Source of the DNA: Caenorhabditis elegans
Lineage: Eukaryota > Nematoda > Chromadorea > Rhabditida > Rhabditidae
Assembly (NCBI RefSeq): GCF_000002985.6
Contig: NC_003279.8
Span: forward strand, 11,098,001 to 11,162,000
Reading direction: 5' to 3'
Length of the DNA: 64,000 nt
This document shows positions 36,560 through 48,462 of the stretch, piece after piece (position 1 is the stretch's first letter; each line of letters starts with the position of its first letter). Under the pieces are notes generated by a model. That model was not told where the DNA came from and searched no databases. It saw only the letters and a list, made by a program, of their open reading frames with translations. The position numbers and the translations under genes were made by a program.

Positions 36560-39500
36560 TTTTTTTCCTTCAAAATCGATCTGATTTACCAGATATTTTC
36601 AAAGATGCTCCCTTCGAGGTTACTGTAGGTGTCTCCGGGTTTCCATTTGTGAAATGTAGATGATACTCTGAAAAATTTGGAATTTTTTAGGAAAAAAATT
36701 AGATAATTTGAAAGAAAATTAAGGAAATTGGAGGGTAGAAAAAAATTTCGGAAAAAATTTTTTTGGAAATTTTTTTTTTTGGATTTTTTTTTTCAAAATT
36801 TTAAAAACTTCCAAAACTTTAAAATTTCAAATTCCAATTAATTCTGACATACTACAAACTACAAAAGTACGTTAGCCTCACCCAAAACGTCAACTAAACA
36901 AAATATGTACTAGTGGTTGATGATGGGGGTGGTAAGTAACAAGAAAAGAGAGAGAGACACTCACAAATTTCATTCAATTTTATTCATTCAAAGAAGTTAG
37001 ATAGACATCCTTATGCCAAATACACTGGATGATGAAGCATTCATCACCAATTTCGGCGAAAATTTGGTGAAATTCCTCATAAAACTAATGAAAATTGCTG
37101 AAAACTAGCTTGGGTGAGGCTGAGGAAAATTTGTAGTTTGTAGTCTCTGAGCCTCAACTATTTTCGTAGTTTGTAGTTTGGGAATTTCAATTTCAATTTT
37201 TTTTGACTTAACTTATAATTTAAAAAACCCATTTTTTGAAATTGTTGGAAAAAAAAATATTTTTTTTCTTGAATTGGGTTAACTAATGTTTATGAATAGC
37301 CGAAACTACAAACTACAAACTACAAACTACACATTACACACTAAAATAATTTTGGCAATAAAATCCAACAAATTTTGGAAGACATTAAGAAAAAAAACTC
37401 GCACTAGCAATAATCTTCATACTGAAAACTACAAACTACAATCTACTTAGTACAAACTACAAACTACAATCTACATAGTACAAACTATAAACTACAAAAT
37501 ACAAGCTATAGACTACAAACTATGAACGACAAGTTCATTTATTTTGGGCGAAAAAAAAACCAGTTTCTGAAAGAAATTTTTTTTTTTTGAAAATTTTCAA
37601 ACACTGGATTTTTCGAAAATTGTTTAAATTTTGTGTTTATCAAAGCTTGAAACTTTGTAGTTTGTAGTCGATGAGCCTCACTGCATTGTGGCTGAGGCAA
37701 TCTGACTTGTAGTTTGTAGTCTCTACGAACCCAAAAATTGAACGAAAAAACTTTGAAAATTTCTGTTTTTCTTTTTGGGAAACTCTTTGATAGTGTCTCC
37801 ACTAATCCCCAAAATGTTCATTTTTGCCGCCGCTCCATGGAGAAATAGTGTGGAATTGGTGGAGACGGAGACACTAGTGAAAGTCCATTTTTAAGGACAA
37901 AATGGGTGGAATAGATGGCAGGGGGATGGCATTGATGAATTGGGCTCTTAGAAGTTTCGGAGAAAACGACAAAAAAAATTCGTCGAATTCGAAATTTGGT
38001 GAGGCTCAGGGGCTACAAACTACAAACTACAAACTACAAACTTTTGCACCAATCTTAAAACGAATAGTAAGTGTTGTTAGCTTTTAAAAAAACTGAAATG
38101 CTCTCGGGGCCAAAAAATCAGGTAATACAAAACTTGGGATTCCAGCAACTATAAACTACAAACTACACACTACACACTACAAACTACAAACTACAAACTA
38201 CAAACTACAAACTGTGTCAACCTCAACCGACTCCAAGATTAGTAGACTTTTCTTGGAGCAAATGCTCTCGGAGCTAAGAAATTCTCACCCCACCTGTCTC
38301 CTCCTCTCAGGGGTACCGTAATTACCAGCCGATACATTGTACAAGACAGGGGGAAATTAAAAAGGAGTGGCACATACATACACATACATATGTATGTCAA
38401 GAATGTTTTGGAGCATTCACAAAACATTGGAAAGAGCAGGTGCTCCTGGAGAATGGAGAAGGTAATGAGAGAGGGTTAGAGAGACGCAGACAGTGAAAGA
38501 AACAGGGGGAAATTAAATTATATTTGGAATTTTGACTCTTGCTTGACTTACGGCATTGCATGGTTGAGGCTTATAGGCTACAAACTACAAAAGTTGAATT
38601 TTTTTTTTCGAAAAAATTTTGGTGAGGTTCTCGAGAAAATCAAATTTCAACTTTTCAAAAAAAAAAACAAATTTTTAATTTGGCAAATACTACTATAAAT
38701 CACATCAAGCAACAAAAAAAAACTGGTTGAGGCTAAACAATTATTGTAGTTTGTAGTCCGTGAGCCTCAACCAAAACCGGGTTGAGAAGGAGAAGCCGGA
38801 AAGAAGAGTAATGTAGTTGTGAATAATGGATGGGACGATGCTTTTCAGAAGAAGACGGGGGGACGGATGTGTGGACATAAAGCATTGGGTGTTCATTTAT
38901 TACTTGTTGGTTGATGTTCAGAGACACTACAAACTACAAAATATTCACTACAAACTACAAAAATTTCAACCGAAATTTGAAAATCTGAATCGAGAACATA
39001 GATTTTTCACTCGAAATTATTGGGTTTTTGGAACTATTTAGTGTTGGTGGATGCTAAACTCCAGACTACAAACTACAAACTACAAACTACAAACTACAAA
39101 CTACAAACTACAAGCCAAAACTACAGACTATAACTGCTTTCAGCCTCAACCAAAATGTTTTGTTGTGTAAGGCTAAGCATCATTATAAGTCCGGACCAAA
39201 AATATAGTGGAGACTACAAAATTTAGACTACAAACTACACTACAAACTACAACAATTTTAGTCTCTTGGTAATGGCTGAGGCTCAGAGACTACAAACTTC
39301 AAAAATCCTAAAGCAAATGTTTCAAAGACGTGCAAATTTCCGAATTCAATTCAAGTAGACAAACAATTTTAGGGCTACAAACTACACTACAAACTACAGA
39401 AAAATTAATGAGAAATCTCACTAAGACCTAACAATTAAAGACTAATACACTACAAACTACAAAAATCGTAAAACCTCCAAAAAAGCTGCTCTTTCTCGGA

Positions 39501-42500
39501 AGGAACAAAAATTGGATTTGGATCATCCTCTCCTTCCACTTGGAAAATGATCCGAAAGTGGTTTTGCATGAAATAGTAGAAGCCAGTAGAGACGCAGACA
39601 CTCTAACAAATAAAAGTGGGCGGAGCCATCTGGAGTGACCGGTGAGAGAGTGTGGAGACGCAGAGATGCGCAGGGGGGATTGTTTTGGGAAAAACACACG
39701 GGGGAATCTATATACTAATACCTCGAGCTGAAAGTAATTACGAAATCTGAAAATAGCCTGCGTCGAAAAAGGCTACAAACTACACTTTTTCAGCCTCACC
39801 AAAATAGGGTTAGAGGACTGTAAACTACAATATCGTTAGCCTCTAGCAAAATTGATTCAAAAAATGGTTAAGGCTCACGGACTACAAACTACAAAAATTT
39901 TGAAATTCTGGACCCAAACTTGTTGTGTAGGCAAGTTTTCCAGTGTGGGGGTTTAGTAGGCATTTGAACTATAAGCCACAAACTACAGGCAACAATTTTC
40001 ACGCTACAACTATAAACTATAAACTACAAACTACAAACTACAAACTCCAAAACCCGTGCAAAAAGCAGAATCACAAAAAAAATTGACGACGATGTTTCAA
40101 GATTTTTCATGAAATTGCATACTGTGGTTGGGGCGGTAAGAACTCGCAGACTACTAACTACAAACTACAAACTCCAAACTACAAACTACAAACTACAATG
40201 CTCGAAAACAACAAACTACAATGCTCGAAAACAACAAACTACAAATATTTAGGTAACCACAACCAAACTGCAATTTATAGTACTAATTTAGAAGGTTATA
40301 GCAGTTTAAGCTCACAAAACTACAAACTACAACCCCATCTTAGCCTCACCCAAGTTCCAAACCTGGTTTTGAGCCCAGAGCCTCCCAAAAATGGCTCATA
40401 ACTAGGTTAAAATTGCACTTTTTTTTGCCATTTGCCTCCCGTATTGCCTTCTTCTCACTTCTTTTTCGCTTTCCGTGCTCTCAAATTCAATTTCGAAACA
40501 TCCTTCTCCTTATGTATAGTGCACACAAGGCTTCTCCATTTTCTAGAAGAAGCTTGACTTGAGAAGAAGCACACGGAAAAGAAGAAAATGTGAAGAAAAA
40601 GAGGCAAAAAAGGCGATAAATTTCGTATTGGAAGGAGTGGGAGGGGGGAGTATGAAATTAAATGTCACCCTTACCACAACCACTCGACGACAACCTTGAT
40701 GCTCCGAAATTTTATGGCTCTTTTTTTGGCGGAGGCTCAGAGACTACAAACTACATTTTCAGTAGCCTCACTTAAATTTTCTAAAAATGGGCAGCAATTG
40801 CCATTCGGTAAATTAAATCGGGCATATTGCCGGTTTGCCGATTTGCTTTTTTTTTCACCCCTGCTACAAACTACAAAAATGTTAGCCTCAACTAAAATTG
40901 CGTTGCTGGTTGAGGCTGGAAGACTACAAACTACATGTTTTCAAAATTTTGTTTTAAAAAATACAAAAAATTAATAAAAATTTTGGTCGAATTCAGAATT
41001 TTCTCGCCAATAGAATAAAAAAACGATTAGCTCAAATGCTCAAAATGCTCAAAAAACTTGAAAATTTCAAACTTTCAGACTACAAACTACAAAATCTTTA
41101 CCAACACAATATAAAAAATCAAAAATTTTAGCTGAAAATTGCAGACTACAAACTACAAACAATTACTCATCATTTTTGGATTTCGTAACATGCTCATTTC
41201 CGTCTCAACAACCTCTTTTACCACATTTAAATTAAATTCCAAGTAGGAATTTCCTACCCAAAAAAAAAAAAACAAATAAGGTGATGAAATATTTTCAGAG
41301 AGAGCCCCTGAAAAATTGCTCGGGTGAGTCATGGTTTAAGGGCATCCGGGGGACCAATTGGGAACTCGAGAACCCTGAAACTTCTACAACAAAACGCGAA
41401 GTAAACAACAAAAAAAAACCCGGTCCGTTGGGGGGCTCAAAGACTACAAACTCTAATGTTATTTGACCCATAAATTTATTCTAGAAACTACAAACTACAA
41501 AAGACCAGAAATGTGCGCCCTAACCGATCAGGGCATTTAATATCCGGTACTCATCTTGGAAGGGGGAATTTAATTTAATTAGGCATAGCCTTTTCAATAT
41601 TGAGAAAAGAGGAAAATTTGAAGAGCCCACTGGGTTTCGGCTTAATGTGACAAACAATTTTTGTTGAGGCTGAACCAACTTTTGTAGTTTGTAGCCCTTG
41701 AGCCTCAACCAATAGCGTTTTCAAAAAGCTTACTTCGCACTTTCAAGAGTTCCCAATCAGTCTCTTGAGAATGATTATTTTCTTTTTTTGGCCATGACTT
41801 ATTTGAGCTCAGTTTTGTGGCGCCTTAATAATTTTCGGCTCACTACAAACTATAAACTACAAACTACAGACGACCGATTCGGTGTAAGGCATCTTTAACC
41901 TTGTAGCTTATGGTTCTATAAGTTGCATGGAGAGTTTGGTTCACTTTGAAAAAATGAGATTTTTAACTACAAACTACAAACTACAAACTATAAACTACAC
42001 AATTACTATTCAAATTAAGGTCCATTTAATCGACATACGTTGTAGACATTTTTTACAAACAATGAGAATTTTCATGGTCAGGGAAAGACTAAAAAAAACA
42101 CACTTAAATAACTACAAACTACAATAACTACAATCCACAAAGTGGCTACTGTATACACTTCTCAGCATGTCAGACTGTTTTTGTAGTTTGTATTCTGTCA
42201 GCTACAACCAGTCAAAACATTTTGTAGTTTGTAGTTTGTTTTTTCAAACCTGAAATAACTAGAAACTATAATTCTTAACAAATGGATTTGCAGAAAAATT
42301 CAAAATTTCCAATTTAAAAAATAATTCGGCGGAATCTATTTGAACCACCGTTTTTGGAGTTTGGTCAAGAACTTTTGCTGAAGGATTTTTGTAGTTTGTA
42401 GTGAGGACCTCCCAAACACCTGTAATATCCGGTCATTCACACCCTACCCAAGAAGTGCAAGACGGAAAAGGAAATGAGTATCTTTAAGAGATGGAAATCT

Positions 42501-42944
42501 AATTAATCCTTTCTCCTTTCAACACACACCCCCCATCTCCCAAAAATACTCTTTTCTCAGGAAGGGACATATATATAGAAAGAAAAAGGAAAAAGAGGGT
42601 AAGCACATCCTATTAAAAGAGTCAAAATATATATGCAGGAGAGGATGGAGAAGAGCACATCAAATTTCAACGTACGCCTTTAAGCTTTTGGATTAGTCAT
42701 GCGATCTGGAGAGTGGGGATAAGATGGAAATTGAATTGGAACCAAAACGGGGTAGATTAGGGGGAATAGGTAATTACTTCCAACTAGGCAAGGTGTTAGG
42801 AAAAATCGATAATTTTAGGCTGAAAATTAGATAGCCTTGGATATCACAATTAAATTTTTAGTCTGAAATTTCCAAAGTCCTCCTCGTTTTCAGCAAAAAG
42901 TTTTCGTTTTCCGATTTTTATTCCAGCTTTTAACTCACATTCAG
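36560..42944. other. Intergenic DNA upstream of the cadherin gene
   Basis: No exon I can support. Holds scattered CTACAAA modules, purine-rich stretches (42480-42660) and one two-unit satellite fragment. A possible 5' UTR or trans-splice acceptor for the cadherin gene ends at 36667 (TTTTTCAG on the minus strand), with a short upstream ORF. Confidence 0.5.
38145..38217. repeat. CTACAAA tract
   Basis: About nine heptamers; similar tracts at 39060-39115, 40010-40050 and 40150-40250. Confidence 0.85.
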
Positions 42945-43465
42945 GGGTGGGCGGAAATTGCCACTCGACAAATTGCCGGTTTGCTGATTTGCCGGAAATG
43001 TTCAATTCCGACAATTTGCCGATTTGCCGGGAATTTTCAATTCCGACAATTTGCCGGCTTGCCGATTTGCCGGAAGTTTTCAATTTCGACAATTTGCCGC
43101 TTTGCCGATTTGCCGGAAATTTTCAATTTCGACAATTTGTCGGTTTGCCGATTTGCCCGAAGTTTTCAATTCCGACAAATTGCCGGGAATTTTCAATTCC
43201 GACGATTTGCCGGTTTGCAGATTTGCCGGAAATTTTCAATTCCGACAATTTGTCGGTTTTCCAATTTTCCGGAAGTTTTCAATTCCGGAAATTAGCCGGA
43301 AATTAGCCGATTTGCCGATTTGCCGGAAATTTTCAATTCCGGCAATTTGCAGGTTTGCCGATTTGTCGGAAATTTTTAATTTTGGCAATTTGCCGGTTTA
43401 CCGGAAAATTCGGCAAATCGGCAATTCGCCAGTTTGCCGGATATCAAATTTGCCGGAAATGTTTT
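42945..43465. repeat. CCGGCAAAT satellite block 12
   Basis: About 13 units (TTGCCGGAAATTTTCAATTC) in the intergenic DNA left of lectin 1. A two-unit fragment is at 40798-40855. Confidence 0.9.
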
Positions 43466-44056
43466 GAGGTTTTTTATTAGACAGAAACATTAAAAACTGT
43501 GCCTTTCTGATTTTTTTCCGTTTTCTTTAGATATTTTTATAGAATTTTCTTCATAGGATTCATATGATTTTTGCCGATTAAGATTGAAATTTCCAAAAAA
43601 AATGTTCAAAACCACATTTGTCGAAACTTTTAGGCAATTGCTGTTATCTGGCAAACTCTTGTACATATTTTTACAGTTTGCACATCATCACAGATCTGTA
43701 GGTTTTCGTTGTATATAACTTTTAGCGATGTATGTATATTGGTTACTGAAAGTCACGGAAACATAAAGAAATTCTGCAGAATGTGCTTTGAATTTGAAAA
43801 AAAATCACACAGATGAAACTATACACGTTCAAGAAGCCCTGGGGTACTTCAACTTCTTAAAAGCACCATAATATAATTTTTGATGAACACGTAAAAAAGG
43901 TTACCTAGGCACCGACGGTACTGCACCTTTAAAAATTTTTTTCACTGCTAAATGAAAAATTTAAATACTTTTCGACTACCTCCTCTATTTCTCCTTCTGC
44001 AAAACTTGCGTATTTTTGAAAAACCAGCATATAAAAAAGTTATGTATCGTTTGGAG

Positions 44057-44063
44057 TATAAAA
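44057..44063 (+). promoter_or_regulatory. TATA box of lectin 1
   Basis: TATAAAA, 50 bp before the ATG; the short gap implies a short 5' leader. Confidence 0.7.
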
Positions 44064-44112
44064 CAGAGTTCGGAGCATAAGCACACCTGTAAAACTCCAA
44101 CACTTTGCAAAA

Positions 44113-44244
44113 ATGATAAAGATCATATTATTGGCAGTATTGGTTATTGGAGCAGCTACTGCAATTGGTTTTAGCTCTTCGTCGAGTGAATCTTGTGAAG
44201 GTTGGTTTTTCTATGATGATGTATATATGTACGTATATATTATG

Positions 44245-44282
<38 letters not shown>

Positions 44283-46090
44283 TGCTCCACATAATGATAC
44301 GGCCACCCCCAAATTTTGGTATAACTCAAAACTGGGTTGAGATAGCAAAACATAGTTTCTTGTGAAAATGTTCGCTATACTAACTTGCTTTCAGATAAGT
44401 ATTGGAAATATACCTGAACCGTTCGTAAAAAAGATAAACCATTTTTTCATGAAAAACCATATTAAAAAATCCACAAAATGATACGGCCACCCTTGGTTTT
44501 TGTTGTCTTTTTTCGTTTTCTTTGCAATTTTTTTTGCTAAACGTTAAGTTTCATGTTCGTTTGTGTTTTTACAGCTATGTGGTCGTGGAATAACTTCAAC
44601 TGACTACGAAAAAGGACAAATTGTGCCAAATTATCTCAAGGCTTCTCGAATCGTCAAATTTTTCGTGATTTGAAACTTTCGAGAGATATGATCACTCGAT
44701 ATGCTTCCAATCCTGCCGCTTATTGCACAAAAAAGTCTTCTGGTCGCACACCTTTTCTTTCTGTCAGACCCAAGCGAAAAATCGTTCGTCGTGCATCCAA
44801 TTGAACAGTGACTTGCTCGAAAAGTAGGAGCGAGATGAACCTGGCAGTGTCAGTTGAGGCCGTACGACATGTTCTTTTGAAGTCTCAGTTTAACAAAAGA
44901 CGAAAATTAAGAAAGGCTCCATTCATTACCAAAAAAACCGCCAAAACCGTATTCAGTTTGCTAAAATCAGTCAGGGAACTAACTGAAGACAAGTGAGGAT
45001 TACGGTATAATCATTCAAGCCCAGTTTTTGGTTTCAGTTCATCTTCAGTGACGAGAAAAAGTTTAACTGTGATGAACCAGATTACTACCGTGATTAGTGG
45101 CACGATTTGAGAAAAGAAAAGATGAACTGAAACCAAAAACTGGGCTTGAATGATTATACCGTAATCCTCACTTGTCTTCAGTTAGTTCCCTGACTGATTT
45201 TAGCAAACTGAATACGGTTTTGGCGGTTTTTTTGGTAATGAATTAATTACAACTTAAGACAAGAAATGCCCAGAAAAAAATTCGGCTGCCGAAAATAATG
45301 CTTCCTAAGTTTAGTTTTTGCCTCTGAGATGTTTTGTCAAAATGAAGTATATGAAGTTCCGAAGTTAGGTATTCAAAAACCATTCTCACCTATCGATTTG
45401 TAATAATTACTATTTTAGGTGGCCGTGGAGGTGGCAATGGAGGTGGAAGACCTCCAGGCGGCGGAGCAAATGTAAGCTGGTACATTAGAATAATAATAAT
45501 GCCTATACGTATCTATTCCAGGGCGGCTGTGGAGCTGGATGGCGTCGATTGAACCGTCCATCTGGTGGCTGGTGTGTCCGAGCATTCGGTGGGTATCTAA
45601 CTCAAGCAAATGCAGAGATTCAATGCAAATCCCATGGCGCAACACTTTCCGGACTGCAAAATATGGAGGAAGCACGTATTATATCCAGTATGCCTTATAC
45701 AGGAGCCAGTTAAGTGTAAAATTTTCAGACATGGCTCTTTCCGTGCTCAACCGAGCTAGTGGTTCCGTCTGGATCGGTGCAAAGCGGACTGCTGCTTGCA
45801 CAAGAAATGGCATAAGCTCCCAGTGCACCGCTACCAACTCCTTCTACTGGACTGACAACTCAGCATCCGGAATTGCTGGATTCGTTAGGGCCCACCAGCA
45901 GCCAGACAATGCTCATGGAAAGACTCAGTTGTGGGCAATTCTTCTCTCATCGAGAACTTCGTTGAGAGTGAAACATGTGATGTGGCAGCCTGGAATGCTA
46001 GATGACGTGGCATGTGTCATGAATCCCTCGGATCCCAGTCCGAGAGCTGTGTCGGGCTATGTATGTGGAAAGAAGAGCTCCCGACGATAA
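44113..46090 (+). CDS. Secreted C-type lectin 1 (222 aa), one conserved Cys replaced by Trp
   Basis: Four exons: 44113-44200, 45419-45471, 45522-45687, 45729-46090. Order: signal peptide (MIKIILLAVLVIGAATA), an SSSSSESCEG segment, a Gly-rich linker encoded by exon 2, then one C-type lectin domain. Domain landmarks are GCGAGWRRLNRPSGGWC, ATLSGLQN, GSVWIGAKR, NSFYWTD, QQPDN (a QPD-type sugar/calcium motif), LDDVAC and GYVCGKK. Two conserved positions differ from all neighbours: the Trp of GFVW is Arg (AGG at 45887) and the Cys in the QxCAxLL strand is Trp (TGG at 45932), leaving a partner cysteine unpaired. TATA box at 44057; AATAAA just after the stop. Intron 1 carries a TA microsatellite and a broken Tc1-like element. 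Confidence 0.9.
44248..44279. repeat. TA microsatellite
   Basis: About 15 TA units directly abutting the TA-CAGTG end of the Tc1-like relic. Others at 25248-25268 and 34355-34384. Confidence 0.9.
44278..45245 (+). mobile_element. Degenerate Tc1/mariner-like element with an inverted duplication
   Basis: Begins TA then CAGTGCTCCACATAATGATA, a Tc1-type terminus with a TA target. Inside are frame-broken relics of a transposase: a helix-turn-helix region, a basic stretch, and FSDEKKFNCDEPDYYRD followed by WHDLRKEK, the region of the first catalytic Asp in Tc1-like enzymes. Stops and frameshifts make it inactive. The right end is not a terminal repeat; instead 44930-45045 recurs inverted at 45119-45242. 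A second partial terminus is at 44471. It sits in intron 1 of lectin 1. Confidence 0.75.
44930..45242. repeat. Near-perfect inverted duplication (hairpin) inside the Tc1-like relic
   Basis: Arms 44930-45045 and 45119-45242 are reverse complements with no mismatch seen by eye over about 116 bp, around a 73-bp loop. Both arms come from the transposase relic, so one arm arose by inverted copying. Confidence 0.85.
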
Positions 46091-46609
46091 TTTGTGAATA
46101 AATATTTTGGAATTTGGAATAAATTTTCATTGCAAGCTAAAACTAGAATTTCAATCGATTTTTGATATTATTGTGTCTAAGAAACTGGTAAAGTTTTTGA
46201 AAAAGTTGTGTTTTTAGTTTTGGAGAAAATATTATTTTTTTGCAATTTTGAATAAAATTTCATTGGCAGCTACCCTAAAACTGGAATATCATTCAAATTT
46301 TGAACGTTGGGTATCGATTTTCTGTGGACATATGTATATTATTGTACCAGCAAATTGCGCAGCGTTTTTATTTTCTGAACAACTAAAAAAAGTTAGTAAG
46401 GGTTGGCGAAAGTTGGGGAAAGTTGGCTTAGAAGTGGCCACGAGATGCCGAGTCATTTGTAGAGTACAGTCCCACTACTTGTTGCATTCGTTTATAGTTT
46501 CATTCTTGTGGTTCTTTTAAAAATTCAAAGCACATTCTGCAGAACTTCTTTATGTTTCCGTGACTTTCAATAACCAACATACATAATGCAAAAAACCACC
46601 GTGATGAAG

Positions 46610-46616
46610 TATAAAA
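46610..46616 (+). promoter_or_regulatory. TATA box of the lectin 2 pseudogene
   Basis: TATAAAA, 36 bp before the ATG, 25 bp after the inverted 65-bp module. Confidence 0.65.
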
Positions 46617-46849
46617 TGTGATGTACCCACATCAGAATTGCAAAGTCTAAAATGTTCAAGGTTTTGTCAGTGACAGTATTAGTAATTGGGATATCCTATA
46701 CAGTTGCTTCTTCGTCGAGTGAATCTTGTGAAGGTCGGTTGTTTTGAAAGTATTCGTTTCATATCTAGTACATTTCCAAAATAATTTTGAAAATATCAAC
46801 AAATGTTTTATCAAAACCGCCATAGTTGCTAGCAACCTGTGGCAAGGAG

Positions 46850-47085
46850 TGGTGAGACCCATCGTGGTGAGACCCATCGTAGTGAGACCCATCGTAGTGA
46901 GACCCATCGTAGTGAGACCCTTCGTGGTGAGGCCAATCGTGGTGAGACCCTTCGTGGTGAGATCCATCGTGGTGAGACCCATCGTGGTGAGACCCATCGT
47001 AGTGAGACCCTTCGTGGTGAGGCCAATCGTGGTGAGACCCTTCGTGGTGAGATCCATCGTGGTGAGACCCATCGTGGTGACCCCA
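46850..47085. repeat. 15-bp minisatellite (GTGGTGAGACCCATC)
   Basis: About 15 copies, with variants CATCGTAGTGAGACC and CTTCGTGGTGAGGCC forming a higher-order pattern of 120 bp that itself occurs about twice. In intron 1 of the lectin 2 pseudogene. Long ORFs here on both strands are artefacts of the repeat. Confidence 0.9.
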
Positions 47086-47518
47086 TCGTCATGTGTTTTG
47101 GCCCCTGGCAAATTAAAATTGATAAGCGAACTGTGCTCACAGCTCGAAAAGTGATACCAGCAGTGTTCGGTGGAGCGCATTTGCACGAGTGTACCAATTG
47201 TCGGGCCGTGTTGTAAACATTAAATTTACTGCTATGATTTTCAGATAGCCGCGAAGGTGATAGAGTTGGCAGAGAAAACGTAAGGCCCATTACACCAATG
47301 ATTAGATCAACGTCCTCAATATTTTATAGGGTGGTTGTAGCCCTGGATGGCGCCGATTCAACCGTCCTTCAGGTGGCTGGTGTGTTCGAGTATTCGCCGG
47401 AATCCTTACTCAAGCAGAAGCAGAGATTAAATGCAAATCCCATGGTGCAACACTCTCCGGACTGCAAAACATGGAGGAAGCACGTAATATATCTGGTATG
47501 CAGGAACTATATACAGGA

Positions 47519-47523
47519 ACACT

Positions 47524-47592
<69 letters not shown>
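47519..47592. repeat. ATACAT hexamer array
   Basis: About 12 copies of CATATA/ATACAT in intron 3 of the lectin 2 pseudogene. Confidence 0.9.
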
Positions 47593-47593
<1 letters not shown>

Positions 47594-47929
47594 TGCAGGA
47601 ACTTGTTAATTATATGAATTTGCAGACATGGGCTTACCTGTGCTCAACCGAGCTAGCGGCTCCTTGTGGATCGGTGCAAAGCGGATGCCTGTATGAAGAA
47701 GACTATAACTTCCCAGTGCACGGCTACCAACTCCTTCTACTGAACTGACGGTTCAACTACCGGAATGCTGGTTATGTATGTGGAAAGAAAAGTTCGAGAT
47801 AGTTGTATTGTTAATGAATGATGAATTTTCAAGGATATATATTTGTTGTCAAGTGTTATTTCGAAAAAAAAAATTCCGTTGGTGATGCGCTTATTTGAAA
47901 TATTCACAATATTTGAATTTCCCTCGAAA

Positions 47930-48200
47930 ACTTTTTTCAGCAATTTCGAATTTATCGCCAAAAAAATTTTTGGGCGAAGTTATAACTTCGCGCCCATTGT
48001 TTTCTTAAAAAAATTAAACTTCTCGCTAAAATATTATTCTTAAAAAATTTGAATTTCCCACCAAAAATTTTCAACCGAAAATGTTTAAAGTCCCGCTAAT
48101 AAATTCTAGGAAAAATAATAAATTTTAATTTGCCGTCAAATTTGTTTTCTAAGGAAACTTGAATTTTTCGCGAAAATTTCAGTTTCCCGCCGAACTTTTT
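47930..48200. repeat. GAATTTCCCGCC-type minisatellite
   Basis: Degenerate units between the lectin 2 pseudogene and lectin 3. Confidence 0.75.
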
Positions 48201-48416
48201 TTGGGTGCAATACTAATAGAACAAAATGTTGAAACATCTTTCTTGATTGTATCGTCCTAAACTCAAGGGTACTAAACCATTAAACATCCGGAATCCATCT
48301 GAAAATTTCAGCGCGAAAAACTGGTCATAAACGCTACCCGCGGAACTTTTTTGAAAAAATTTTCGCAGCTCTCAAAAAAACCATCACATATAAAATTTAT
48401 GTACCATCACGAGGAG

Positions 48417-48423
48417 TATAAAA
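48417..48423 (+). promoter_or_regulatory. TATA box of lectin 3
   Basis: GGAGTATAAAATGTG, sharing GGAGTATAAAA with the lectin 1 promoter. Confidence 0.7.
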
Positions 48424-48462
48424 TGTGCAGATCTTTGATAGGGAAGTATTGCAACTAGCAAA

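Larger units (their letters stand above)
20160..42260. repeat. Domain of dispersed CTACAAA heptamers
   Basis: Short runs of CTACAAACTACAAA occur every few hundred bases through the 5' two thirds of the cadherin gene and the DNA upstream, in both orientations. Many are preceded by GGTTGAGGCTCAGAGA, forming a module of about 30 bp. They are rare left of 14.8 kb and after 42.3 kb. Confidence 0.9.
43731..46585. repeat. Inverted 65-bp modules flanking lectin 1
   Basis: The modules are 43731-43796 and 46521-46585; the right copy is the reverse complement of the left with only a few differences. The shared core includes ATTCTGCAGAATGTGCTTTG (left) and AGTCACGGAAACATAAAG. The left copy is about 260 bp before the TATA box of lectin 1; the right copy is 25 bp before the TATA box of the lectin 2 pseudogene. 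Confidence 0.8.
46652..47803 (+). pseudogene. C-type lectin 2, pseudogene
   Basis: A close copy of its upstream neighbour with recognisable exons 46652-46733, 47245-47279 and 47330-47495 and a broken last exon to 47803. The signal peptide, SSSSESCEG segment, short linker and first half of the lectin domain read normally. In the last exon about 4 nt are missing after GAKR, shifting the frame to an early stop. Downstream a Trp codon of the NSFYWTD motif is TGA, and some 200 bp from the QPD motif to near the C-terminus is deleted, so the sequence jumps to the GYVCGKK end. Intron 1 carries a 15-bp minisatellite and intron 3 an ATACAT array. A TATA box remains at 46610. It may still be transcribed, but cannot make a full domain. 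Confidence 0.88.

Noticed and set aside
46829..47290. ORFs with repeated GETHR, VVRPI or TTMGL on both strands
   Set aside because: Read-through of the 15-bp minisatellite, a multiple of three, inside a pseudogene intron.
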